From: Desulfonatronovibrio hydrogenovorans DSM 9292
GTDB lineage: Bacteria > Desulfobacterota > Desulfovibrionia > Desulfovibrionales > Desulfonatronovibrionaceae
Length of the DNA: 64,000 nt
Assembly: GCF_000686525.1 (NCBI RefSeq)
Contig: NZ_JMKT01000008.1
Coordinates: forward strand, 620,001-684,000
Reading direction: 5' to 3'
Shown here: positions 31,989 to 40,818 of the stretch, piece after piece
How positions within the stretch are numbered: the first letter of the stretch is position 1
Layout: every line of letters starts with the position of its first letter
Translations under genes and position numbers: made by a program
The notes under the pieces: generated by a model
What the model was told of the DNA's origin: nothing
The model's database searches: none
What the model saw: the letters and a program-made list of their open reading frames with translations, nothing else

Positions 31989-34900
31989 CTAGTTTTCCTG
32001 CATGTGCCACGAACTGCGACCACTTCGAATGTTTTTAATGGGCAGTTCGGGCTGGTCGATTTCAATTATTTCTCCGGTGCTGGTCTGAACAAACACCTTA
32101 GCTCCTTCTTGTTTGCCTAGATGCAGGCTCGGGGTGATAGTCATTCCTGGACCCAATGATCTTGTGAATACAACATATCCATCGGGGTTTTGCTGGCCAA
32201 ATACGTTTCTGATCCAAGAGGTTCCTGTAAGATAGTAGAGGCTATAAAGCATGCTTTCTCCTTCACTGTCGCAAACATCATCAACTCCACCCGGACTGTA
32301 TGTGGTAAAGTTAAGCAGTCCGCCCAGAAGAGTAGGCTGTCCAAGCACCCTTTCACCTGGAGAGAGATCTCTGTACCAACCATCCTTGTATTGGGTGATA
32401 TGCCGTCTTAGGTCGAAAAAGTTATTGACTTCAAAGTGCGGGTTATTCGGTATGCATCCGGTTCCACCGCCAGCACAAAGAAGGGCGTAGCTGGACTCAT
32501 CAATGAGGATGTCAGTAACGTCCACTAAGCCGGACTTTGCTACCTGACTGAAATTGTAGGCATTGGAATTTGTCTGTTTGGGTTCGTTAAGTCCGTAGAT
32601 TGTTTGAACATCATCATTTAGTTTGTCACTAACTGTCCAGAATTTTCCAGATCCGAAATAAACCCACACGTCATTTCCGTGCCAGCCAATATTGGGGGCA
32701 CCACTGACCGGTTCTCTGGCATCAAACATGGATTTGAATTCCCAGTTTTTTGGGTCCACATCATTTTCAACCTTCAGCCTCTGCATGCCTCCACCCAGCC
32801 GGTTTCCCTGTCTTTCTGTGGTGCCAAAGTAGAGAATGTCTGAGAAAAAATCAAAGTCATAGTCAACGCTTACGAATCCTGAAGAGATAAATGACTGGTT
32901 GCTGGGAAGCTCTTTTACGCCGGCCTGGTCAGCTGAAGGGGCCTTATTGGGGATGCGCAAAGCCTTTCTGGGAGAGGTTGTCAGATAATTTTTTGCGGGT
33001 ATGACCACAACCTTACCTTTTTGAGAGCTCTGGATGATGATTTCATCACTGTCCGGGCCAGTCCCGACTACCAGATACCAGGCCACCTCCATAGTGTTAT
33101 TGTCCCGAATAGGAACAAGGGTTGGAGTGGAGACAGTGTAGCCGAAATTAACGCAACTGCTGTTTCCTGCGCAGGCATGGTGACCAGTGTCAATGGTTGT
33201 TTCGCCTAAAAGTGTAGGTGGCTGTTCCGGGTCAGTGATATCCAGGATGAAATATGATGAACTGAATTCACGGCCAGTGCCTGAATCCTGCATATAACCT
33301 CCGCCCAGGCGCATTCCACCGACAAGAATGGTTCCCCATCCTCCTGGATGGGTGCTTGAAGGCTCAAAGATCTTAGCGTCAAATATTCTTGGCTGAAGAT
33401 CAACATAGTACTGGTGGGCATAATTGGGACTGGTCAAACATTCCAGATGGGGGAGGATGTTATATGGAACATATGCCCACATTTCAGCCCCGAGTTTGGG
33501 GCCGGATTCCACGCAAGATGGAGTTCTGCAGAACGACTTGTTCAGGTGGTTGTAAAATCCTGCATTGACAGCATGGAGCATGCCGTCATTGGCCCCGAAA
33601 TAGACCATGAGTCTGCGGTTTCTGTATTGTTTGTAAAATTGACTGTAAGTTATGTCACCCCAGAAAAGATCATAGTTTTCAGATGGTGGACCTACCACCA
33701 TGGGTGATGAATGGACCACGTCCCCCAAGCGCCAAGTCACAGTAGTGTCCAGGTTTCCGTCTTTACTGGTGTCCACCCGTATTTGTCTGCTGCGCATTCC
33801 TTCTTGATCCAGCCCCCTGATCCAGTCAATGATCTCTGCATCAACAAAAGGGATATCCGGGGCATTGCCTGTAATGAAAGGCACAACTTCATCATCATGA
33901 ACAGCCCCGTCACCTGCCTTGTCATTCCAGGTGAAGATATATCTGAAATCAGAGTCTGAATTATAAAATGAGCGGTTGGTGGGAATAAAGGAGTCAGAAA
34001 TATTATTCAACCATTCCGCAGCTGACCAGAGATACTTTATTTCATCAAGCTCTCTCAATTGTCCGGTACAATGGCCGTTGACAATCTCTCCATCTACACA
34101 AGCACGGGTTTTCTTCTCGGACTGATCAAAGAAGTAGATGAGTCTTTTATCAAAAATATCCAGCTTATTGTTGGAGTTGGTGTCTTCATAGAGCCTCCCA
34201 TAATCATCAACCAGGATGGCATGGACATCCCCGGTCCAGGTGACATGGTTGTTCTGATCATCCACCCGGTCAGGCCAGAACACTGCCTGGTAAAGAGCTC
34301 CAGCACCGCTTCTGGAAGTGGAAATCACTGAAGCCGCAGAACCGGAAGCCTGCCGGGTGAGCATCAGCCTGAAGGCCCGGTTGAGCTGCTGTTCAAGACG
34401 TAACGGGTTGGCAACGTAAAAATAGTGATCAGGGACACCGTCACCGGATTGATCCCAATCCCGTCCATGTTCGTAGCCACCCCACTTGGCTGCGTACCAG
34501 AGGGGATCCTTGAGCAAAGTTGCGGCAGGTGTGGTGCTGGGAGTGAATGTCCTTGTGGCTGACAAGGGCAATCTTGTACCGCCTGGATCTTCCCATCTCC
34601 GGTTGCTGGTAACATCTCCATAAAAAAAACTATCCGGTGGATTTTCCGGATCCAGAAAATATATTACATCTGTTTGAGCAGTATTATGAGGATTGTTGTA
34701 GATATTTGATACATCCAGATAGGTTCCATCAGTAGTTGTTCCTGATATTATGTACCCTAAATGCTGAACAATGCTGCCTGCAGCATATTCTGAAGTCAGG
34801 GTTATGCTAACGGTATTGTCTGGGTTTACCTGATATTCATAAATCACTATGGCATCCATGTCGTGATCAGCAGCCTGCTCCACATCTTCAAAGTTGATCC

Positions 34901-36854
34901 TGAATCTGCCGGAAGTGGGAGTGATCTCCTCAACAAAAAAGTCCACTATGGCGTTGGTCGGCTGAAAGGCTCCATAGGAAGGGTCAATATTGGAGAGTTC
35001 ATTGGACAGAGAAGCGTCTACGGATTTTCCAAATGGAACAATGGTCACAACCTGGTCCTGAACAGGTATTTCAATTCTTGGTAATGGAGACGACAGGGCA
35101 ACCGTAAAAGTGGACACTTTTTGAGTATCAGGCAGGTCTGGCTGCAAATCAATATTTCGGCCATAGTGAGCAATTGCGCCTGCGTAATATCCTCCCTGCT
35201 TGGTTGGCTCATCCGGGCACAGTCCCCGGACCTTTCCCAACCCTTGAATTTCCTTAGGCGTACAGGAACTGTCGAAGTCTCCATTACTCTGGCCTATGAA
35301 ATACTGTCCGGTAATACTGGATGAAAGGGAGGCAAGCCTGTTTTGAACATCGAGATTTCCGCCGCCAAGGGGCCTTCCTTCGGACCATCCTGATGCAGCA
35401 AAGGCGCTGCCAGGCAACTGATCGGAATCAAAGGAAGGGTGTATATCGCTGATGACCAGTATGATGGGTTTTGCACAATAAGGGTAATTTTCAAAAGGGT
35501 CCTCCCAGGCCGGGGCAGGTAAGCCCAGATCCGAATCCGGAGATGTCCCGCTGTAAACATATTCAGGAGTTGGCTCTTTGGCTCCGGAAAAATAGCGCAG
35601 TCCTTCATACATCATTTCTGCAACTGGATTGCCCCAGTCAGGAAACTCCCCCTCATTCATAGGGCGGTTGGTTACCCAGGAACCTGGCCAGCCTGGCTGA
35701 TAACTGTGGTCGCTGTATCTGAATCCATAGATGCGGAGTTTGTTAATGGTCTGGATGATGCCCTTGACACTTGTGAACTGACCTGTGATGGGATTTATTT
35801 CATCAGTAATACTGGAGATGTTTTTTCTCAGCACTCCCCCGGACATGTTTTTGGCATACGATCCGGTAATCAATCCAAAGTACATGTCGTCGCCTTCACC
35901 GTATTTCTGAAGAAGCCCGGTGGGCTTGAACACTTCATCAGAACCATCCCCAACCTGACCCGGGTAAAGGCGGCAATTAGCCTCTGGCATATCGGGATGA
36001 CAGACCTGGACTCGGACATGGTAATCTACATGAAGTAAATAGCCCTGATTGCCTGCTTCTTGTCTTAATTCTGCAATAGTTCGTCTCGTATCTCCAATGC
36101 CATCCTTTGTTCCAGACAGCTGATTTCCAGCCACAGGTCTTTCAATGGCCACCCAATTCCAGATTCGCATTTCATGGTCACCGCTCCATGGGCCGACATC
36201 TTCCAGTACCCTTAACAGTGGAGGATGGTTGACAGATCCTAGGGTTGTTGAAGCAAAAAGGTGACGCCTTCCGCTCATGGGCTGACTGAGCGGAGTGTAG
36301 TCGGTTATGTTGTAGTCATCGTCAGCTGAATATTCCTTGCCCCAGGAATGCGCGTCCTGAGGGATAAAAACTCTTTCCAGCACCGTATCACTAGCGGTAT
36401 CAACTTTTCTGTAGCCTCCATAAAGTACCTTGCGAATGGTATCCATGCGGGACATGGTCAGGTAGTTGAGGAAGTCGCCGCTCCAGCCTCCGCTTACGCT
36501 GGAACATTTCTTGTTTTCAGTAACAGCCCGGGGCTCAAAACGATTGTTGACTGCACTGTAATCATAGCATTTGAAAGAATCAAAGTAACCGTAATAATCG
36601 ATTTTGTTCGGTTGGTATCCGACATCGAGCTGGCCGTCGCCGTTAAGGTCGGAAGCATCGTTGTAGGCTTCATAATAAAGTTTGTGATCCCGTCCCATGA
36701 CCAGCATGACCAGGGGAGGGACAGAGCCCTGAAGAAAGGGTGGATCCATGGCATACAGCCCGCAGACTCCTGCCCCGGATCTGGCTGGAAGCATGAACGA
36801 AGTCAAAAATAAGACCAGACAACAAGTCAGGGCAAAAATATATTGTTTTTTCAT
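31989..36854 (-). CDS. pilY1: PilY1-like type IV pilus tip protein
   Basis: A very large secreted protein of 1621 residues. A signal peptide covers about residues 1-30 (FALTCCLVLFLTSFMLPARSGA). The first part includes an EF-hand-like calcium loop (DLNGDGQLDVGY near 65-76) and a von-Willebrand-like region (SDIHPSFDSDQLPGS); a second Asp/Asn-rich loop DTNSNNKLDIFD lies in the middle. The last 600 residues are the PilC/PilY1 beta-propeller (VVHSSPMVVGPPS, YFGANDGMLHAVNAG, GWGTILVGGMRLGGG, VGTGPDSDE). PilY1 sits at the pilus tip with the minor pilins, primes pilus assembly and mediates adhesion. It is the last gene of the operon fimT-pilW-pilV-pilX-pilY1, starting 17 bases after pilX. Confidence 0.93.
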   Translation of the reverse strand: MKKQYIFALTCCLVLFLTSFMLPARSGAGVCGLYAMDPPFLQGSVPPLVMLVMGRDHKLYYEAYNDASDLNGDGQLDVGYQPNKIDYYGYFDSFKCYDYSAVNNRFEPRAVTENKKCSSVSGGWSGDFLNYLTMSRMDTIRKVLYGGYRKVDTASDTVLERVFIPQDAHSWGKEYSADDDYNITDYTPLSQPMSGRRHLFASTTLGSVNHPPLLRVLEDVGPWSGDHEMRIWNWVAIERPVAGNQLSGTKDGIGDTRRTIAELRQEAGNQGYLLHVDYHVRVQVCHPDMPEANCRLYPGQVGDGSDEVFKPTGLLQKYGEGDDMYFGLITGSYAKNMSGGVLRKNISSITDEINPITGQFTSVKGIIQTINKLRIYGFRYSDHSYQPGWPGSWVTNRPMNEGEFPDWGNPVAEMMYEGLRYFSGAKEPTPEYVYSGTSPDSDLGLPAPAWEDPFENYPYCAKPIILVISDIHPSFDSDQLPGSAFAASGWSEGRPLGGGNLDVQNRLASLSSSITGQYFIGQSNGDFDSSCTPKEIQGLGKVRGLCPDEPTKQGGYYAGAIAHYGRNIDLQPDLPDTQKVSTFTVALSSPLPRIEIPVQDQVVTIVPFGKSVDASLSNELSNIDPSYGAFQPTNAIVDFFVEEITPTSGRFRINFEDVEQAADHDMDAIVIYEYQVNPDNTVSITLTSEYAAGSIVQHLGYIISGTTTDGTYLDVSNIYNNPHNTAQTDVIYFLDPENPPDSFFYGDVTSNRRWEDPGGTRLPLSATRTFTPSTTPAATLLKDPLWYAAKWGGYEHGRDWDQSGDGVPDHYFYVANPLRLEQQLNRAFRLMLTRQASGSAASVISTSRSGAGALYQAVFWPDRVDDQNNHVTWTGDVHAILVDDYGRLYEDTNSNNKLDIFDKRLIYFFDQSEKKTRACVDGEIVNGHCTGQLRELDEIKYLWSAAEWLNNISDSFIPTNRSFYNSDSDFRYIFTWNDKAGDGAVHDDEVVPFITGNAPDIPFVDAEIIDWIRGLDQEGMRSRQIRVDTSKDGNLDTTVTWRLGDVVHSSPMVVGPPSENYDLFWGDITYSQFYKQYRNRRLMVYFGANDGMLHAVNAGFYNHLNKSFCRTPSCVESGPKLGAEMWAYVPYNILPHLECLTSPNYAHQYYVDLQPRIFDAKIFEPSSTHPGGWGTILVGGMRLGGGYMQDSGTGREFSSSYFILDITDPEQPPTLLGETTIDTGHHACAGNSSCVNFGYTVSTPTLVPIRDNNTMEVAWYLVVGTGPDSDEIIIQSSQKGKVVVIPAKNYLTTSPRKALRIPNKAPSADQAGVKELPSNQSFISSGFVSVDYDFDFFSDILYFGTTERQGNRLGGGMQRLKVENDVDPKNWEFKSMFDAREPVSGAPNIGWHGNDVWVYFGSGKFWTVSDKLNDDVQTIYGLNEPKQTNSNAYNFSQVAKSGLVDVTDILIDESSYALLCAGGGTGCIPNNPHFEVNNFFDLRRHITQYKDGWYRDLSPGERVLGQPTLLGGLLNFTTYSPGGVDDVCDSEGESMLYSLYYLTGTSWIRNVFGQQNPDGYVVFTRSLGPGMTITPSLHLGKQEGAKVFVQTSTGEIIEIDQPELPIKNIRSGRSSWHMQEN

Positions 36855-36871
36855 CAGTTTTACACCTCTAA

Positions 36872-37423
36872 CTACCTGAGCACATGGCGGTACATGGTAT
36901 TGATATCCTGGCGGCTGTTATGTCTCTCAAATCCCCTGCCTCCAAGCTGAAAATAGCTGTGCAGGCCGCCGGAGGAACCTGCTCCCTTGCCTATTCCTTC
37001 ATAGCCGGCCGCAATAATGATTGATCCCCCTTCTCCAGGTCGAGATCCCATGTATTGGACATCCACCTCTGCAAGCAGGTCCTGTCCTGATGCTATTGTG
37101 ATTTTAGCTTTATTGGTCAAAAAGAGAGGACCGTCAGTTACCTGGCCAAGATAGCTGTTGTGGATAAGGAAGTCTTGAGGCTCTTCTCCTCTGGTGTCCA
37201 TGGAGTAGGCAACAAGTTCTTCAGAAACTTCAAGTCCGGTCTCGGCCCAATTAAAGGCCTGGTTTTTAAGCTGCAGGTTGCGGGAAATTTTGAGGTCCAG
37301 GTCAACGTCTGTGGAAAAGCCAATGATAATTATGCTTAAGACAAGCATGATCAGCAGTGCCATCACCAGAGCGGCACCGTGCTGTCCATCTCCCTGGATG
37401 GGTATGAAATCTGTCTTGTACAT
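36872..37423 (-). CDS. pilX: PilX-like minor pilin-type protein
   Basis: A 183-residue protein. The start is taken at ATG 37423 (MYKTDFIPIQG) with GGAG 9 bases upstream, 2 bases after the pilV stop; a longer frame would overlap pilV. The N-terminus has the PilX pattern: a polar stretch then GAALVMALLIMLVLSIIIIG, a hydrophobic helix like that of a pilin, without the FTLxE box of ordinary prepilins. Next come RNLQLKNQAFNWAETGLE (family-typical xAxxAAExGL). Together with PilV, PilW, FimT and PilY1 it forms the pilus priming complex. Identification is by position and N-terminal pattern. Confidence 0.8.
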   Translation of the reverse strand: MYKTDFIPIQGDGQHGAALVMALLIMLVLSIIIIGFSTDVDLDLKISRNLQLKNQAFNWAETGLEVSEELVAYSMDTRGEEPQDFLIHNSYLGQVTDGPLFLTNKAKITIASGQDLLAEVDVQYMGSRPGEGGSIIIAAGYEGIGKGAGSSGGLHSYFQLGGRGFERHNSRQDINTMYRHVLR

Positions 37424-37425
37424 TT

Positions 37426-37842
37426 CTATTTCTCCAGTACAATCCTTTCTGCAAGGAGGCTTTTTGGTCCCTTGTAATCCCATTCTGCTGCGACTTGAAT
37501 TTTCCAGAATGGTCTGCTGTCAGGAACTGGCTCATCGTTTTCGTCTTGAAGCGACTGTCTTAACAGATTCCATTCCAGGATATATTCAAAACCGCCAATG
37601 GAGTAAGCAGTTTGTCCTGAACAGGAATCATCAGGATCACAGACGTCATCTGTCTTTATGGACAGTTCTTCGATTTTACCCTGGGCAAGCTCAGTTGCTA
37701 CGGTCATGCTTCTGCTTAGCCCCCGGTTAAGAACCGCAGATTGCTGTGTGCTGACCCAGGCCAGTATTCCTACTGCCAGGATGACTACAGCTATCAGCAC
37801 CTCAACAAGGGTGAAGCCGGAATTACTTTGCCTACATTGCAT
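37426..37842 (-). CDS. pilV: PilV-like prepilin, minor pilin
   Basis: A 138-residue type IV minor prepilin. A short basic leader MQCRQSNSG ends at the prepilin peptidase site G9/F10, followed by FTLVEVLIAVVILAVGILAW, with the conserved Glu at position 5 of the mature protein. Then QQSAVLNRGLSRSMTVATELAQGKIEEL, typical of PilV. The C-terminal half is a small globular domain with two Cys (CDPDDSCSG). It overlaps pilW by 11 bases and precedes pilX by 2, so the genes are coupled. Confidence 0.88.
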   Translation of the reverse strand: MQCRQSNSGFTLVEVLIAVVILAVGILAWVSTQQSAVLNRGLSRSMTVATELAQGKIEELSIKTDDVCDPDDSCSGQTAYSIGGFEYILEWNLLRQSLQDENDEPVPDSRPFWKIQVAAEWDYKGPKSLLAERIVLEK

Positions 37843-38830
37843 TGCGCAGCACCACCTCTCCTCGGCTCAACATTCGCAAGTGCCCATCGTTAAAGGGACC
37901 GACTCTGTAGAAAATGCACTGCTCGCCCTCTTCCTTGGATACCAGCTCCACGCACTTTGAAGGATCACCCATGTTTTCTTTAAGATCTGCCAGTTCGTAC
38001 TGCCGGGAGGAGGCGTCTCTGACTGGCTTTGAGCTTCTTCCCAAAAGCCAGAAGCGAATTTTCTGGATCTGATGCAGATTTGAGAGGTCAACCTGATCCC
38101 ACCAGGTCTTGCCATCAAGTGAATATTGAAAATGCATGTCCTCGATGTTTTGGGCAATTTCCCAATGTAATGACGAAGTATAGGCATAATTCCTGAATCT
38201 GAGTTTGTATTCCACCAGCTGGATCTCAACCGGGACCACCAGAAAAACACTTGCTCCTTCAACAGTAATGCCTTCAACGTCAACATCAAGACCGACCTCA
38301 CTGTTTCCATCGTAACCTTCAATGGTAAAAAAGGAATTTCCTTCAAAGTTTGGAAAGAAAGTCAGGTGATTTCTAAATGCTGCAGTGCCGATAGCAAGAG
38401 ATGGTTTGTCTGACAGGCTGACAGTGCTTCCTGCAATGGATTCGATGGTGACCGGACCAGGTGGTGATTTTGAGTCTCTCAGGGGAAAGGCAGATATTAT
38501 GATAACTGAATCGGGATTTGTGTCATCGGAAGCCGAGTTATTGTTTGCTATGTCGGATACCGGCCTGGAGAAACCTTCGAGATTTTTCCCCTGGAGAAAG
38601 GAGTCATTGCTGCCGAATCCGGCATGGCTGAGCAGAGTGGAAAGCCTATCTGTGGCCACCCTGAGGTTCATCTGGAGATCTACAAGCTCTTCTTCTGACA
38701 CAGACATTCTGCTTTGAGACATGAATACCATGGTCAGTCCACCAATGATCACCACCATGCCAACCATGGTGATAAGCATTTCAACGAGGGTCAGGCCCAT
38801 CTGAGCGGGCTTTAGTTTCTTTCCAGCCAT
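37832..38830 (-). CDS. pilW: PilW-like minor prepilin
   Basis: A 332-residue minor prepilin with leader MAGKKLKPAQMG cut before LTLVEMLITMVGMVVIIGGL; Glu at mature position 5 is present. Next comes MSVSEEELVDLQMNLRVATDRLSTLLSHAGFG, which is characteristic of PilW. The remainder has a beta-rich fold with two Cys near the C-terminus (CVELVSKEEGEQC). It overlaps fimT by 19 bases and pilV by 11. Confidence 0.88.
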   Translation of the reverse strand: MAGKKLKPAQMGLTLVEMLITMVGMVVIIGGLTMVFMSQSRMSVSEEELVDLQMNLRVATDRLSTLLSHAGFGSNDSFLQGKNLEGFSRPVSDIANNNSASDDTNPDSVIIISAFPLRDSKSPPGPVTIESIAGSTVSLSDKPSLAIGTAAFRNHLTFFPNFEGNSFFTIEGYDGNSEVGLDVDVEGITVEGASVFLVVPVEIQLVEYKLRFRNYAYTSSLHWEIAQNIEDMHFQYSLDGKTWWDQVDLSNLHQIQKIRFWLLGRSSKPVRDASSRQYELADLKENMGDPSKCVELVSKEEGEQCIFYRVGPFNDGHLRMLSRGEVVLRNAM

Positions 38831-39255
38831 ATCCTGCCTACTGAATTCATTCTGATGCTGATTGTCTCTCCGGACTGGTTTGATAAATGGTAATGACTGT
38901 TCGGAGTAGTGCCTGATGGAGAAAACCTTAAAGTGTATCCTCCATCAGGCAGGCTTCCTCCACCGGAAAAGGCCAGTGTTAATCCCTGGGCTTGCAGATC
39001 CACTACTACTCCTGAGCTGTCTTCGTATTTTCCGGTCCAGATTTTGACTGTAGCAGATTGATTCGTTTTTACAGCCAGCATCCGGGCCTGAGAAAGTGCA
39101 GATCTTAAGTTCCTGGCTTCAGAGTTTAAACGGAAGCTGTCAGAATTGATATATACCAGGGCGATACCCGATAATATTGAAATAATGGCCAAGGTCAGCA
39201 GGGCTTCGATTATGGTCAGTCCATGGCAGGAAGCAGATTTTTTTTTGTTGAGCAT
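38812..39255 (-). CDS. fimT: FimT/GspH-like minor prepilin
   Basis: A 147-residue prepilin with basic leader MLNKKKSASCHG, cleavage before LTIIEALLTLAIISILSGIAL and Glu at mature position 5. The following RNLRSALSQARMLAVKTNQSATVKIW is typical of FimT/GspH pseudopilins. First gene of the minor pilin operon, with a sigma-54-like promoter 43 bases upstream. Together with pilV, pilW, pilX and pilY1 it probably primes type IV pilus assembly. Confidence 0.88.
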   Translation of the reverse strand: MLNKKKSASCHGLTIIEALLTLAIISILSGIALVYINSDSFRLNSEARNLRSALSQARMLAVKTNQSATVKIWTGKYEDSSGVVVDLQAQGLTLAFSGGGSLPDGGYTLRFSPSGTTPNSHYHLSNQSGETISIRMNSVGRIWLERN

Positions 39256-39637
39256 AGCTTGTAGGGCCGGTTGTTTTATGAGGTTTAATAAATGATAAGC
39301 AAATTAAACGCCAAGGTTGATGAGAAATCATCTTGATTTCTAGTCAGGTTCCGGCTGAATCCATCTGGACACAGGTAGTTGTCTGTTCGTCTGGAGTAAC
39401 CTGCTGCTGGTTCAGGTTAATCAGCCACTGTCTGTCCAGGATAAATTTCAATTTGGTAACCAATGTTACCATCTGGTTAGAAAGAGGGCAAGGAGATTGA
39501 GTTTTTTGTGCCGGCCTGATTTGACTGATAATCAAAGCCAGGCCGGATCTGCCAGAGGAGACAGCATCCCCGGCCCTTGACTTTTTATTTTCCATGAGAG
39601 AAAAGTTTTAAATTTATCACAAGTTGAGGAGAAGGCA
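39256..39637. other. Intergenic region between divergent fimT and pdxJ
   Basis: The gap holds a sigma-54-type promoter for the pilus operon (39298-39314) and the pdxJ ribosome site. A minus-strand frame of 83 codons (39595-39344) has neither a ribosome site nor a recognisable protein, and I do not accept it as a gene. No other structure is seen. Confidence 0.4.
39298..39314 (-). promoter_or_regulatory. Sigma-54-like promoter of the minor pilin operon
   Basis: On the minus strand TTGGCG-TTTAA-TTTGCT has the GG-N10-GC spacing required for -24/-12 promoters (consensus TGGCAC-N5-TTGCW). The predicted start lies about 12 bases further on, roughly 30 bases before fimT. Pilus genes are under sigma-54 control in several proteobacteria. 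Confidence 0.4.
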
Positions 39638-40363
39638 ATGCCGGTACTGGTTGTAAACGTCGATCATATAGCCACCATCAGACAGGCCAGAATGGGGGTC
39701 GAGCCGGATCCGGTTACAGGAGCCCATCTGGCAGAAATGGCCGGAGCCAGAGGAATAATTGTTCATTTGCGTGAGGACCGCAGGCACATCCAGGACAGGG
39801 ATGTGCAACTGTTACGGGAAACTCTCAAGACCAACCTGCATTTCGAAATGGCTGCCACAGGAGAAATGCAGAGAATTGCTTTGAAGACCAAGCCTTATAT
39901 GGTCTGCCTTGTCCCGGAGAAACGCGAAGAGTTGACCACAGAAGGCGGTCTGGACTGCGTGGGCAGGGAAAAAATACTGTCTGATTTTCTGACACCTTTC
40001 CATGAATCGGGGGTAAGGAGCAGTCTGTTCATTGATGCCGACCCCAGGCAAATAGATGCTGCGGCCAGGGCGGGTGCCGAGTATGTGGAGATCCATACCG
40101 GGCATTATGCTGATGCAGCCGGGCACAAAGAGAGGCAGCAGGAACTGGAAAAGATAGTCTCAGGAATCCGCCATGCCCAGGGGCTCGGTTTGAAGGTCAA
40201 CCTTGGTCACGGTCTTAATTACCATAATATTTTCGGATTTTCCAAAGTCAGCGGTATCCATGAGTTTTCAATTGGCCACAGTATTATTTCCAGGGCCGTG
40301 TTTACCGGGATGGCCGAGGCAGTGAAGGCCATGTCTGACATTATTCAGAATTTTGTGGAGTAA
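39638..40363 (+). CDS. pdxJ: Pyridoxine 5'-phosphate synthase
   Basis: A 241-residue TIM-barrel enzyme of the DXP-dependent vitamin B6 pathway that joins 1-deoxyxylulose 5-phosphate and 3-amino-2-oxopropyl phosphate. Family motifs: [17 protein letters not shown] at the start, [50 protein letters not shown] and [11 protein letters not shown]. Length is typical. GAGGAGAAGG lies directly before ATG 39638. First gene of a rightward series with acpS and nnr, an arrangement common in Desulfobacterota. Confidence 0.97.
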   Translation: MPVLVVNVDHIATIRQARMGVEPDPVTGAHLAEMAGARGIIVHLREDRRHIQDRDVQLLRETLKTNLHFEMAATGEMQRIALKTKPYMVCLVPEKREELTTEGGLDCVGREKILSDFLTPFHESGVRSSLFIDADPRQIDAAARAGAEYVEIHTGHYADAAGHKERQQELEKIVSGIRHAQGLGLKVNLGHGLNYHNIFGFSKVSGIHEFSIGHSIISRAVFTGMAEAVKAMSDIIQNFVE

Positions 40364-40374
40364 CAGAGTTATCA

Positions 40375-40399
40375 GATATCCTGTCCTGGACAGGATATC
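40375..40399. repeat. Perfect 25-base palindrome before acpS
   Basis: GATATCCTGTCC (40375-40386) and GGACAGGATATC (40388-40399) are exact reverse complements around one central T. It lies 11 bases after the pdxJ stop and ends 11 bases before the acpS ATG. No T-run follows, so it is not an ordinary terminator; an operator, or an RNA hairpin that controls acpS translation, are the options. Confidence 0.6.
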
Positions 40400-40410
40400 C
40401 ACAGGTTGAA

Positions 40411-40791
40411 ATGATAGTAGGATTAGGCCTGGATGTGGTGGAAATCAGCAGAGTGGATTCTGTGTTCAAGAAATTCAGAGGCCGTTTTGTTTCCAGGATC
40501 CTTACACCCAATGAGTCGGAAAAACTTCCTCCTGTTGACCCTGTTTTCTATCTCGCCTCAAGATTCGCTGCCAAAGAGGCCGGAGTAAAGGCTCTGGGCA
40601 CCGGGTTTTCCAGAGGAATCACCCTGCAGCACCTGGAAATTTCGAACAACAGCTTGGGAGCACCAGAGCTTATGTTTGCCGGTCCCGCTCTTGAGCGGGC
40701 CAGAGAACTCGGGGCTGACAGGATTCACTTGTCCATGAGTCATGGCCGGAACACTGCGGCTGCTGTGGTCATTCTTGAAAGATTAACATAA
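40411..40791 (+). CDS. acpS: Holo-[acyl-carrier-protein] synthase
   Basis: A 126-residue phosphopantetheinyl transferase that moves 4'-phosphopantetheine from CoA to apo-ACP in fatty acid synthesis. Motifs: IVGLGLDVVEISRV at the N-terminus with the Mg-binding Asp, LTPNE, and FAAKEAGVKALGTGF with the catalytic Glu-Lys; HLSMSHGRNTAAAVVIL closes the protein. Length is normal. It lies 47 bases after pdxJ with a perfect palindrome in the gap, and nnr follows after 27 bases. Confidence 0.97.
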   Translation: MIVGLGLDVVEISRVDSVFKKFRGRFVSRILTPNESEKLPPVDPVFYLASRFAAKEAGVKALGTGFSRGITLQHLEISNNSLGAPELMFAGPALERARELGADRIHLSMSHGRNTAAAVVILERLT

Positions 40792-40818
40792 TATCCAAAC
40801 GACCTGGGGGTGGTCATA

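Noticed and set aside
39344-39595. Minus-strand frame of 83 codons in the fimT-pdxJ gap
   Set aside because: No ribosome site before its start, low-complexity sequence and no family resemblance; the gap is better explained as a control region.
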